Shown piece after piece: positions 10,802 through 22,839 of a DNA stretch of 64,000 nucleotides. The notes under the pieces were generated by a model, which searched no databases, had not been told where the DNA came from, and saw only the letters and a program-made list of their open reading frames with translations. The position numbers and the translations under genes are program-made. This stretch comes from Rhodamnia argentea (lineage: Eukaryota > Streptophyta > Magnoliopsida > Myrtales > Myrtaceae): NCBI RefSeq assembly GCF_020921035.1, contig NC_063160.1, positions 14,659,095 to 14,723,094 on the forward strand. Direction: 5' to 3'. Every line of letters begins with the position of its first letter. The first letter of the stretch is position 1.

Positions 10802-13790
10802 TTAGCTATCATTATCGCCGGAAGCCTGCTTAGCGCCTGCGGCGAATAACTCGGAGATGACCTCTAGAGGCATGCCCTTGGTCTCGGGAACCCTCAAGAA
10901 CACGAATATCCACGACACGATGCACCCAAGAGCATATATTGAGAAAAGACCGGCAAGGCCGATCGAGTTGAGCAATACGGGAAGCGAGTAGGTTACGGTG
11001 ATGTTCCCTGCCCAATACGTGAGAGCGCAGATGGTTATGCACAGCCCACGGACCTTGGTAGGGAAGATTTCCGAGCACATGATATTCGGTATCACTCCGT
11101 ATGCCATGCAGAAGATGCTCTGATAAACCATGACGCCGATGGTTGATATTACTGCGGATGCGACGGAACCGAGATTGAAGATGCTGCTGACAACTAGGAC
11201 AAGGAGAGACAGTGCCAGGATAGGGATGGTGGAGAGCAAGAGAGACCTGAAAAAGGAAGGATGGACTTAAAATAGCGTCGGTGAATTTTGTTTCTTGAGA
11301 TGACCGGAAACTTCTCCAAGTTAGACAGTTTGTATCGAAGGAGTTTATACCTTCTTCCCGCCACGTCCATTAGCTTCATCGAAACGGCTAGGCACGGTAG
11401 CATAGTGAATGTCATGATGCTGCTTATCAGAAAGGTTGCAGAATCAGTGCTAATGCCCATGCCTGACAGAAGAACATCAACACCTGCTTGCTTGAGGATT
11501 TGAGGAGCGTAGTAGAGGACTCCGTTTATGCCCGACAGCTGCGTAAACACCGAGTCGTTAACATGGTCGAAGGAAATCTTCTAACTGAACATTACATTGT
11601 TGCAAATATAGTCCAATTAATTGAGATTGACGTTTCACAAGCATGTACCTGCTCAAGAACTTGAAGGCCAATTCCAACAACCAGCGCTCGACGCACTCCT
11701 GGTTCGGAGAGGTCACGCCAGCTAGGCCCACTAGTAGCAGCTCTTGGCGGCTGAACCGTTGCTAGACCCTCTGGAGTCCGACCCATCATGTCCTGAGAGA
11801 AAAGAACAGACTGGCTAACCAAAGCAGCTGCGCGACTCAATTCGCCCTCTTCGTGATAACCGACACCCGAGATCGAAAGAGCTGACCCCTGCCGAGAACC
11901 ATCAACTGTGCTGTCCTGATGCAAATAGATCCTCTTAACTCCTTTCACGCCATCCTCTCCTTCTCTCCCTGACCATTTCCACGCTAGCTTCCAACCACTA
12001 CCAATATCCGTGCTGTTGATCGGTTCGCCCGCATCCTCCTGCATTAGCTTGCTTGCTAGTCGTGTGCTCAAATGGCTTCCATGAGATGCCTGATTGGCAT
12101 GGTCCTTGCCTATGGCACTCGCCTCGGGAGAAAGAAGCGGTGTCTCCAAGCTCTCATCCTGGTCGCCGCCGTCGTCCGAAGCATAGTCATCGCAATCTCC
12201 CTGGGTCTCCAAATCCAAGTGCAAATTCTTATCATTAGTGTTGTCCACCGTGCTGAAGACGCTTCCAAAGTTTGGGAACACTGTGCTGAGCATGCTTCCT
12301 CTCTGCAAAGGCGAATCGCTGACACTGCCAAACATTGTGACAATTGGATCCATAAGCGGAACGCTTTGGTTCTGTACACTTCCCCACCGGGACCCATTGT
12401 TGGGAATATTCTGCCCAGTCGGAGTTTTGCCGACCCCTGGATAGTCCATCTGGGTTTCGTATAGCCTGATTTTATCTGTTTCTGCACCTTCTTGCTGGTA
12501 TGGATTGATCTCTTTCACTGGGAGGACTATTACCTCTTTGATAGATGTTTCGCCTCCGACGCTGAGACCTTCGACCAGCAGAGCCAACTCACCTGTAGAA
12601 AAAATCTGAATTTGGATTAGGATTTGAATCAAATTAGAGAGCCTATAGTGAAGTCCAGATCGTTTCAACAAAAAGCAGAAACCAAACCCGAAACATCTTC
12701 TCTCCCGTATAGTCTCTGGAGAACCTGTCTGGCCTCGTTCATCCTTCCTTTACTCACGAGCCAACGGGGAGATTCGGGCAAGAAAAACACCGTCAACATG
12801 AAATATAACAGAGACGGCAGACTAAGGACTCCGAGCATCAATCGCCAGCTTGCTGACTCCATCAGTGACATTCCGAATACCAAGCAATAAGAGAGAAACA
12901 TCCCGCCAGAATTGGCAAATTGCGGAATTGTGTTGAGCTGTCCTCTTATCTCAGAGGGGGCGGTCTCAGATATGTAGATCGGTATAAGAGTGACGGCGAT
13001 TCCAATACCAAAGCCGTCAAATAACCTTCCCAAGAGCAGCATATACACACTCGGAGCCCACAGCATTATTAGGCCGCTGACGAAGTATAGCACCGAGGAG
13101 ATTATCATCATCGGACGTCGTCCAACAGAATCCGAAAGAGGTCCTGAAAAGGTTGTTATAGCTGTGCCTCCAATAAGCGACATAGCTACTATTAGTCCTT
13201 CTATTGTTGGTTGATCCTGCAGATCAAACTCTTCCTTGATGTAAAGAACAGTCCCTGCAGGAAAAAGAAAAGAAGCAACATTCTTTCAGCTCTAGGAGTG
13301 TCATGCTTCCTTTTGCCAGATGCGAGGCGATATAGCCCTGTCCTGGCGACCTAAAATTCATGTCGACGAGCTATAACATGAATGCTCAATAATCGACCAT
13401 TTGACGTTTGATATAAGAGCAAGTTCCCAAACAGTTTAATTAGGGGCGGAGTGATGGGAGTGTTTTTATTGACCGATGGAGAGGCTTGACTAGAAGGAAC
13501 CGTGAGAAAGATGAGATCTAGTACGGGTGGCAGATGGTGGTCTGTTCATCAGATCAAGAACCGTGTGAAATATAGGAGACCAGAAACCAATTAAGACATG
13601 GATTGTTCTTCAATGAATCACTAGATTGTTTCTCACAATGACAAATTATAAAAGAGCACCAACATATTCTGATCTCGAAGAGACATCCGATGATACAGTG
13701 GCGACAAATACCTGCAATGGTGGAACTATCCCATCCTTGCAACATGCTGCCCATCGTTGCGGCAATCGCCACCAGCACCGCTCCCCTCAT
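10802..13790 (-). CDS. Monosaccharide-sensing protein (tonoplast sugar/H+ antiporter, MSSP/TMT family), copy A
   Basis: Five exons on the minus strand: 13712-13790, 12688-13254, 11649-12592, 11351-11538 and 10802-11246. They give 740 aa, the usual MSSP size. The first half has six membrane helices with GRRPM at 71-75 and PESPRWL at 186-192. A hydrophilic central loop of about 300 residues (roughly 216-512) is the hallmark that separates MSSP/TMT from other sugar transporters. The second half begins near RRALVVGIGLQ, then GINGVLYY, and ends with PETKGMP near 713. Family members load glucose, fructose or sucrose into the vacuole in exchange for protons; D21 of helix 1 (LQGWD) is kept. Compared with copy B it is divergent at positions otherwise conserved: GSMLQGWDSST rather than GNLLQGWDNAT, and an unusual segment after AGV (DVLLSGMGISTDSATF). 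It is intact, so it may be a specialised paralogue. Confidence 0.93.
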
Positions 13791-16700
13791 CGTTGCTCTT
13801 CCAAAAATCCGTCCTCCAACCCAAATCAAGAGCAACAGTTTGGTCTTGGCTGCGGAGTTATCGAAATTCCCTCCGGCCCTCTAAGATGCCGCGCGAAACA
13901 CTGCCCCACTATATCAAAATCACCCGTCCACGTAGCTTCATATGCATCTCATCTCAAAGGGCATTCCTCAGGAGCTGTCTTTCTCGGTGATGCAACGAGA
14001 TCCGAGCCTATGAGAGTCCTAAATCTGGCGAACCCAGAAAAGAAACGAAGAAACCCAACAATGCATCAGATTTGCAGAAACGAATATACCATGACCCAAG
14101 AATGTTAACCCGGATCGAATACGGTCAACGACAAGATGGGAAGCGGGCAAGAACATTCTACCTGTGGAGAACCCAAAAACTGCAACTGTAAAGGAAGAAT
14201 CTCAGGTTGGGCCGAGTGCAAAGTGGGTGTCCTTAATTAACGTCCCAGTTGCCAAATCTTAGGACTGACGTGGAAGTGATAAGTCCACATCTGCTGATCT
14301 GGTTCATGCTGTTCCATTCCAAAATCAGGAGTGCGGAAATAGTAAAACTTCCAAACGGGTGAAAGGACCTGCAGCAGAATAGCTTAATTATAGGCTCATT
14401 TTATGCATGGCAGGTTTGACGTGTGAATGATCATGATCTCGTAAAGGCCGTCCCTTTCGAGAGATCTTAGCAAGGTCTAAAGGCCTTTTCTTTCGGAAGC
14501 GCGAAAACAATGTTCTTTCCGGCAATTTCCTCAATTTGATCATAATATTTCGGGATAAGACACAATTAACGTTATACCTGTGATATTGAGATCTATTGAG
14601 CCTTTAAATGCTCAAATTTTAACTAATATACAATGAAATGCTCCTGACCAAATTTCATTTGAATTTACTGATGTGATAGTCCGGTCATCGCGACGTAGAT
14701 AGACGGTTTTAAACGAAGTTAAACGGCCTCATCTTCTCTATCCTTTGTTTTTTTTTTTCTCAAATCCTTTTCTTCATTTTATGTTCATCGTCTTTCTCCC
14801 CATGCCACTGCTCATCCGCGACCACCCACGACCTCTTGCCACCGCTTTGACCTTAGTCACTGCTCTGTCATTTCCAGCTAACGCCTCGTGGCCACTGGCT
14901 GCTCCATCATCTTCAAACTACGAGTAGCCATTTATCTGATCGCGATGCACGTCGGCCTACTCCGTGGATTCGAGCGCTCATCCCGTGTCCCATAGACGAG
15001 CGAACATGGGCTGGAAACGCCTGATTCCAAGCAGAGCTCGAGAGCCGCCTGCTCTCGGCATCCCCCATTTTCGGAGCTCAAGATATCTATGTTTCTTGCC
15101 TTTCGGACGTGCTCAGCCTGAGCAAGTCATTCAAATCTGCAACGAATCTCACGGACAAGTGATTCCTTTGGCTTCTTTCGAGTTAGTTGTGAATGATTCG
15201 ACCTTGCCCCCATTATTCTTCTCGCAGTGCTTCCGGTGGTGACCTGCCGCCAATCAAGCTCCGGAACCATGCCACCGTGTCGCTTCTCTCCAATAGAGAT
15301 CGCCTACTTGTTTTAGAAAGTCTCCATATATCCTAGTTGGCTGACTGCTTGTTGGCTCAAGTTTTTGGCTAAACATAGCTTCGATTAGAGATTTGTTGAC
15401 GGGAACTGGGGCTCTCTTTCTATTGCACGCTCTCAACAAATGATATTACAGTCGATCATAGATTACTCCCAATATCTATCAATGTTTGGTGCGTATCTCA
15501 AGTAAGGAAATATATGACGATCATGGTTTTGAGCAACCTTTGACCCGGCGACAGAAGCTGGAGTGAAGGTGGGCGTAATGGTGCAGCCACATCGTCCTAA
15601 TGGCTTCAGTCTAGTTGTTAGAATTAGCACACGCAACAAGTGAGGACTCTGATTGAGACATGTTGATACCAAAGATACCTGAATTAAAACGCAGTGAACA
15701 TGGCCTAGAGTATGTTGCCACATTTGAAGCTGTACGATGATGATTTGGGACAATTTTTTTTTTTAAGAGGATAGGCAAAGAGCATATAGCAATGTTCTTT
15801 TTAGCGACAATCAGATGAAGCAAATCGAGTTAGCGAGGGAGTTCGGGGGTAGGGTAATAAAAGGGGCGTGAAGGTGACGGTGAAAGTCCGGCCCGTGCCA
15901 TTCATAAATTGTGAACCGGGATCGGACTTTGATTTTGGTTTAATATAGACAGGAGATCGTAATGTACTGAGCTTGACAAAAGCTCAACTTACATCTCTTT
16001 CCTAAAAAAATAAAAACATTCATACTAATTTATCCTATTTGATCATTTTTCAAAATTGCACACCTCAGTCGCCCAGCGAGCTATGAATTTGATACACAAC
16101 GATACATCCGTCGAGCAATTATTAAATCATCAATTGTATTTTTTCATCGAAAGGACATACAACAACATGATTCAAAATTTTAAATTGTTAGCAAACGAGG
16201 GAATACATAAGTCGACTTCAAAGTAATGGTCCAGAGGCTAAAATGCTATGTAGAAAGGGGAAAATGAACCCAAAAAGAGACTGAAATAAAATTATCAACA
16301 TGCTTAGATGTTAATCAAACTCTAAAGGAAAAATTCCACAACTAATGTACTCACACTCTGAATACCCATGGTAACAAAATGACTGTTGGAACAGATAAAA
16401 TTAAAAGTAGGATTATATATATGTTCCAACACACAACTCATAATTTCACAACAACGAGCAAAAGAAGCCGGAAGGTTAACAGGTCGGTCGAAGGCGTGTC
16501 ATGCCAAGTTAGCTGTGTAAGGCTCATGCAAATCAGATGAGAAAATATTAGATCTGCTCTTCATCGACAAACTTGGGATTTACAATCCTCGGTAAGATTG
16601 GTTTAGGATCATGAGATCCTTTTCTAGTTTCTATCATATAGGAAGAGTTGTTGCATAAAATGTTATTCTAAGTAATTGACCCAAACCACTGGAAAATCGC

Positions 16701-17298
16701 CCTAGTGGCCACTCTTCTCATTTGGAAGAGGGAGGTAGGGGGTTCAAATCCCCACCTTCGGGGGGAGTGAGTTGGGGACGCGCGAGCGAGGAGAGAGCAG
16801 GTTTCACAACCTGCACTCGGCATAAGATAGGATAGAGCTAGATCGGAAAAATAGAAAGAAAGTAATTGACATGCTTTTCAAGACGGAAAGAGCAGTTCAT
16901 GAACTAGACCTTTCTTACAGTTGCTGTTGTTGGTAGTTAGCGAGCAAAAAGACTGATCAACTTGACCCGACATTCCTAGGAAAATCCTAAACATGTCAGC
17001 AGCTCATCCTAATACGGGCAAAGAGTTGGTTTCTTTTCACAATTCCCCCGTTCTTACACCGGACGGACTTCCCTTTCGGTCGGCGATGTTTGCCATGACC
17101 ATATGTTGTCATACTCTCCCGCAAGCACTCTATTCATATAATGGCGGCTCAATCTGATCGCCCTCTCGCCGGAAACAACCGTCATATTACAGTTTTTCAC
17201 ATCTCGCGTTGGAGAAGTCTTTAACAGAATCAAAATATTGATAACTTCACAAGCCAGAAAAAGCGCCAGCTCTTTAAATCTGTCAGAAAAAAATTTCA
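13791..17298. other. Spacer between the two tandem sugar-carrier genes
   Basis: Holds the promoter and leader of copy A (from 13791) and the 3' flank of copy B (up to 17298). The middle, 14.4-16.6 kb, is AT-rich without recognisable genes. Open frames near 14745 and 15254 have no recognisable domain. A SINE lies at 16681-16859. Confidence 0.6.
16681..16859 (+). mobile_element. tRNA-derived SINE with 11-bp target-site duplication
   Basis: The element is 179 bp. Near its 5' end is a degenerate RNA polymerase III A box (around CCCTAGTGGCC, about 16701-16711), followed by a good B box, GGTTCAAATCC, at 16741-16751, and an unrelated GC-rich body. It ends in an A-rich tail (GGAAAAATAGAAAGAA). The identical 11-mer AAGTAATTGAC flanks it at 16670-16680 and 16860-16870, as expected of an L1-type target-primed insertion. 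A functional tRNA is unlikely because the sequence does not fold into an acceptor stem around these boxes. Confidence 0.85.
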
Positions 17299-20207
17299 CT
17301 AATCTGTGGTCACAGCATCCTGCTTCGCACCCACGGCGAAGAACTCAGAGATGACTTCGAGCGGCATGCCCTTCGTTTCGGGCACCTTGAGGAATACGAA
17401 GAACCACGACGCCGTGCACACGACGGCGTAAATGGCGAACACGCCAACCAGGCCGATGGAGGAGAGCATAAGGGGGAGCGTGTATGTGACGATGATGTCG
17501 CCGGTCCAGAACGTGAGCGCGCAGATCGCAATGCAAATGCCACGCACCCGAGTAGGGAAGATCTCGGAGCACAGGATGTTGGGGATGGGCCCAAATCCCA
17601 TGACAAAGCAGCAGAAGTAGACAATGACACTGGTAGTCGAGATCGTGGCGTTCACGACGCTGCTAATGTTGATGACGCTGCCGAGGACTAAGATGAGCAG
17701 CGAGACTATCAGGACAGGGATCGTGGATAAAAGTAGCGACCTGCAAACAAGAAAGCGTTTCCAGTTATGTATACGAGAATCATCCGGTGATTGATTGGCA
17801 TCTTTCTGAGCAGATCATTCGTGTGGTTCATGTTTGAGTTCTGGTTGTCTTAAGACCAGCTTCATAAATCTAGACGCAAATTTGAGGAGATAGTTTACCT
17901 TCTGCCAGAGACATCCATTAGCCTCATAGCAACAACGATACACGGGAGCATCAACAATGTAGTGAGACCGCTTATGAGAAGAGATGCAGAAGCAGAACTG
18001 AGCCCCAAATTAGATAGGAGGACTCCGACACCGGCTTGCTCGAGAATCTGCGGCGTGTAGTAGAGAACCCCATTTATGCCAGAGAACTGCAGGAACAAAA
18101 GAATTTGGTGAATGTCATAAGCAAATTTCTGCTCTAGATTAGGTAACCAAAGTTCAAAGAAAGAACTGCTCAAAAAAATCAGCCAATGCCCGGAGTTTTT
18201 AGTATGGAAAAATGCTGAATTTGTCGTGCGGTCCTCAACAAAACGACTGTGATTCTTGTGCATTAGCATATGCTTTTCATCATCGTTGAGCTAGATTTTC
18301 CACCTGTTGAAGGATCTGAATTCCAATTCCAACAAACAGCGCGCGCTTCACTCCCGGTTCGAATAAGTCGTACCAGCTTGGCCCTTTAGTGCCGGTTTCC
18401 TGATTCCTGTTCATGACTGCCTCAACTGGATTCTGACCCATGAATAGTCCCTCTGGACCAATGACAGACCGGCTCACTAGAGCAGAAGCGTGAACCAGGT
18501 CACCTCCTTCCGGCATCATACTACCAGTGACTGAGAGCATCGAACCAAGCCTCGAGGCTGCAGGGCCATCCTGATGCAGGTAAACTCTCTGAAGCCCTCC
18601 CTCCTTTTTCCCATTCCCTCCCCCCTTCTCTGACCACTTCCATGCTAACTGCCAACCTCCACCGATGTCAGTGCTGCTGCCGCCGAGTTGCTCGCCACCT
18701 TCCAGGATGATGCTACCTTGTCTCACGCTGAAACTGTGGCCGCTTCCAGTGGCACCCATGCCTTCCTTGTTGTCCGTGGAAGTCGCTTGGCGGGACAATA
18801 GAGGGCTCCGCAGGTTGTCGTTGAAATCTGCTGCGTCATGGTCGGACGCACTGTCCGCGGCATCCCTTTGGCTTTCCACGTCGGAAAGGTCGTTCTGGTT
18901 GGTGGGATGTTCCGCCAGTCCGAATATGCTCCCCATGGTGGGGAAGAGCATGCTTCCTGTCTCCGGGAGCTTCTCGTGGATGCTGCTAAACATAGGGACG
19001 AGCGGATCCATCAGAGGAATGCTTTGGTTGTTGATCAAGCTGGCATGGCGGGACATGCTCAGGGTGCTCTGTCCAGTTACTGGTTTGGCGATCCATGATT
19101 GCTGATTCGGCGGCTTGTGCCCATTAATTTGAGACATTCCCAACTTATGCTTGTCGACTTCCTCGTCGGCAGGGCCAATAACGTATTCTTCTAAGGATGT
19201 GTTGGCTCCAACTCCTAGTCCTTCGACTAGCAATGCCAACTCACCTGAAACAGTCAGCAGCAAAACATCATATGTTAATCCGGAGGCTAAGGGTAAGACC
19301 TTTATCGTGAATTGATCAGACAGTGAATCATATCGTCAGATGAGCTTTTATCTTCACTAAGGCACACTAGGAGATTTGTTTATCATGACAATCTGGTGTA
19401 ACCTCTGAGGTATGAAATATTTCGACATACCCGAGACATCTTCCTTCCCGCGCAACCTCTGAAGGACCCGATTGGCCTCGACCATCCTGCCTTTACTGAC
19501 AAGCCACCGAGGAGATTCGGGCAAGAAAAATAATGCCAATCCGATATAGACTAGAGAGGGGATAGAGAGCACACCCAGCATTAGCCTCCAACTCGGCGAA
19601 TCCATCAAGGACATTCCGAATACCATGCAATAAGAAAGGAACATTCCGCCGGAACCGGTGAACTGAGGCAGGGTATTCAAGAGCCCCCTGATCTCGGGCG
19701 GAGCAGTCTCGGATATGTATACCGGAACAAGAGTGACGGCGAGACCGATCCCAAATCCGTCCAGGAGCCTTCCCAGAAGCAAGACATAGACATTGGGAGC
19801 CCACAGCATCACCAAACTGCTGAGGAAGTAAAGAACCGAAGAGATGATCATCATGGGGCGCCGTCCGATCGAATCCGACACGGGCCCTGAAAACGTCGTG
19901 ATTACTGTTGCCCCTATGAGCGACATAGCCACTATCAGCCCTTCAATCGTGGGTTGACTTTCCAAATCGAATTCCTTCTTGATGTAAAGAACCGCCCCTG
20001 CAAAATACCCAACAATCCTAGAGTTTTCAGATTCATCACGTTATGGAAGATCATGCCTGAACAACCGAACCAATCGTCTAACACACAACCATTCAAAACG
20101 AAGAGAAGACGCCAATCCCTATCAGTACCTGCGATGGTGGCATTGTCCCATCCCTGCAACAAATTGCCGACTGCAGCGGCAACCGCCACGAGCACAGCTC
20201 CACTCAT
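17299..20207 (-). CDS. Monosaccharide-sensing protein (tonoplast sugar/H+ antiporter, MSSP/TMT family), copy B
   Basis: Five exons on the minus strand: 20129-20207, 19431-19997, 18304-19244, 17899-18086 and 17299-17740. They give 738 aa. Exons 1, 2 and 4 have exactly the same lengths as in copy A (79, 567 and 188 bp); exons 3 and 5 differ by one codon each. This is a tandem duplication in the same orientation, about 3.5 kb apart. Motifs are canonical: LQGWDNATIAG at the N-terminus, GRRPM, PESPRWLV, then the long acidic and serine-rich cytosolic loop (about 216-510). The second half follows with FSGINGVLYYTPQILEQAGV, GFGPIPNILCSEIFP and PETKGMPLEV. Such carriers sit in the tonoplast and accumulate hexoses or sucrose in the vacuole, and the central loop is a phosphorylation target. 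Several second-half residues look closer to the MSSP1/MSSP3 type than to MSSP2; I do not assign an orthologue. Confidence 0.94.
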
Positions 20208-20523
20208 CTCTCTCTATATTTGCCGGGCTCAGAGAATCGAAATTGCCCGAACTTGGAATCGGAGAGACAATCCGTACAACGGCACGGAAGAAATGCTTTC
20301 AATCTAAGAGCCCTTTTTTCAGAGTCATCACAATCGGCTCCTCGCCCACCGCGATAGAAGCACCCCTCTAAACGAATACCCTCTTTGAGGAACTAAACGC
20401 ATCGAGACAACCTGCCAAACCCAGGAAAGATAAAACAGGAGAAAAGAAACGAAAAGAAAATAAAAAAAAAAGCGTTCTTGAGATCTGAAAACGGCAATGT
20501 AACAGAACAGAGACAGATCAGAG

Positions 20524-20527
<4 letters not shown>

Positions 20528-20560
<33 letters not shown>
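20528..20560 (-). repeat. (CT)n tract in the 5' region of sugar-carrier copy B
   Basis: A 33-nt perfect GA repeat on the plus strand, hence CT on the coding strand, about 320 bp upstream of the ATG at 20207. It probably lies in the leader or core promoter. Copy A has no comparable tract. Confidence 0.9.
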
Positions 20561-20562
<2 letters not shown>

Positions 20563-21943
20563 TCTGGCAGAGCACACTTGGTGTGACACTGGACCGAGAA
20601 ACTTTCTTCGGATTTATTGACGTAGGACACAAAATCGGCTAATGCATAAGAAATTGTTAACCGGAAAGAGCGGAGGGGGTTGCAACGTTGTACAGTTCCA
20701 ATTTTGGAAGTTGGCGGGAATATCTTGCCAAGCCTCCCTGTTCGAGTTCGTTTGCTGTACAGAGACCATATCTGGAAGATCCGGGTTCCTAGGACGGTGA
20801 TTCGCTGACCTGTTCCTCCGTCATTTTGAACGGCTCAAAAATCACCTTGGAAAAAAAAAAAAGTTCAACACAAAAAACAGAAACGAAAAGAACAAAAAAA
20901 AAAACAAAAAATTCGAGGATGGAAGAAGAACAGGAACGCGAAAGCATTTTGCAATAGGCAAGAAGAAGGAAAACATCAATGGAGGCGAAGATTTTTGATG
21001 CTCGATCGAATGACGAGATCTTCATTTTGTTATAGGCGTTAAATTAGATTCTAAGAATGCGTCTATTCGGCGGAAAACTTCGTAACAAAGGAAAATGTAA
21101 TTCGTGGAAACCATTTCTAGGGAAGATGTTTGACCTCTTCTTTTCAAATTATGGAATTCTTTGTCCGAAAAAAGAAAAAAGATTGTGGAATTCATTTTCC
21201 TAACTTTTAAGCATACATAATTACTTCGACCATAAACGATTTTCCATTGGCTAATAATTTTCGGCAAACCAAACGGGCGAAAAAAGTCCGAAAAAACTAA
21301 TTCGCTGAAAATTCTTTCGCTCGAATAAACACAGCCTAAATTGGAATGTTAATGATGCGTTCTATCTCCGTGGGATTCTTATCTTGTATCGGACCAACTT
21401 ACCAAAGAAGAAGAGGGCACGCCAAATTAGGCATGCTCAGATGCGCATTTCTGTCATGAAAATTACATTTGATGTTCATGCGCGAGAAAAAAAATAAGAA
21501 TTTTAAAAAGAATATTTCCCAAGTTCGCTAATAATGGTTTTCCGCCCAAAAAGATTTGTTGAAAGGATGATTGAAAAATGTCGATTATTCCTGTCTACTT
21601 TGGATAAATTATAGAGTTTTGGCGTGGTGGGCTTGGAATGGGCTCGTTGAGAAAGGTCAGACTTGATCTACCCACTCACTTCATTTTTTTCAAGATATTG
21701 ACGTCAATTCATATCTCCTAACATGGGGGAAAAATTATATATATAAAAAAAAGACCTCCATCCTTGGCCGTTGTCGGCCGCCGCCGCCGATGCACTCGAC
21801 CATCACCAATCTAGCCATCGGCCAATTACAGCCATCACCACACTTCCACTGGTGGCCAAATCGCTCAACACTGGCGACCAAAAATTATTCTCCAACACTA
21901 AAACGTCAACTAAAACTAGAACTAGACCATCAGTGCTAGACGT

Positions 21944-22062
21944 GGCCGGTTCCTAGGCCCAATGGCTCTTTTCCCCCAAGCCTCCTCCTCCTTTTTTTTT
22001 TTAAAGCGGGGTTGGAACCATGGGCCCGGTCAATGGGCCGGTCAAGGGCCCACTGTTCCATA
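21944..22062. repeat. Dispersed repeat, copy 1 (GGCCGGTTCCTAGGCCCAATGG family)
   Basis: Shares a long, nearly identical stretch (CCGGTTCCTAGGCCCAATGG, then CTCTTTTCCCCCAAGCC, a T run, a GTTGGAACC word and GGGCCCGGTCAA) with 28535-28668. GC-rich and palindrome-rich, it is likely a transposon fragment of unknown class. Confidence 0.75.
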
Positions 22063-22204
22063 GTTTGTGAGAGTGCTTGAGCGTAAAGCGAAGCCTGTGA
22101 TTTGTAGGGGAAGTAGAAATTTGTGGAGGAGCAACATCTAAACGTTTTCAACTATAACAATGACGGATTCCGGCTTTCTTTTCGTGCTGTTAGAGTTAAA
22201 TTAG

Positions 22205-22770
22205 AGATGGCAAAATGGGTCTACAATCCATATATTAACCCATATTTAATAATTTAAGTCATAAATAGGTTGCATTTAGTTTTAAAAATAATTTTAAGTG
22301 AGCCATAATGTGATAGTTATGCTTAACCATTTTAAGTGAGTTGTAAACAAGTATTCTGAATTTTTAATTTTTTTGAATTTTTGTAAATATTACATTATTT
22401 TATTTTATTTTTATTTTTATTGTTTCTTCTAAGTCGCCGGCCAACCCTAGCCAGCCAAAAGGCAAGGGCCGTTATTTTATTTTCAAATTTTTATTTTTTT
22501 ATTTATTTTATGTTATTTTGTGTTTTATCACCGGTCTCCAATCGGCGGCCCGCAAAGGAAGAAGGAAATTCTACCATTTCCTTAAAAAAAGAGAAAAATA
22601 GAAATTTATAAGAAAAAAAAATTATATTGAATTAATATATAAGTGTTTTAGTAATATAGGTCGGATCGAGTATGGGTCATATTGGTTATTAATCGCTATA
22701 TTTGTAATGTATGGAAATGGGTTAATATGAGTCTTTTTGAAAGAATTTTTCAAGGAGAAAGAGATCCTTT
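22205..22770. mobile_element. Probable AT-rich TIR element adjoining the Mutator-like element
   Basis: The left side (AAATGGGTCTACAATCC, ATTAACCCATATTTAATAA) and the right side (TATGGGTCATATTGGTTATTAATC, AATGGGTTAATATG) are related in inverted orientation. Between them are T-rich arms around a short GC-rich CCGGCCAACCCTAGCC core. Similar words recur near 32100-32210. Ends are approximate and no target duplication is fixed. Confidence 0.4.
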
Positions 22771-22839
22771 CTCTCGATATCAGTTGATCCACATACCACC
22801 ATTAGGATAAATTCTCTCATTTGTGCCTCATAGAAAGAA

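Larger units (their letters stand above)
20561..22830. other. Spacer upstream of sugar-carrier copy B
   Basis: Starts with the promoter of copy B. From 21 kb on it is AT-rich and element-derived, with the repeat at 21944-22062 and a probable element at 22205-22770. No gene is recognised. Confidence 0.55.

Noticed and set aside
14745..15439. Small open frames between the sugar-carrier genes
   Set aside because: Short, unrelated to any domain I know, and not linked by plausible splice sites.
16681..16859. A tRNA gene, suggested by the GGTTCAAATCC B box
   Set aside because: No acceptor-stem pairing at the right distances, the body continues well beyond tRNA length, and an 11-bp target duplication plus A-rich tail identify a SINE.
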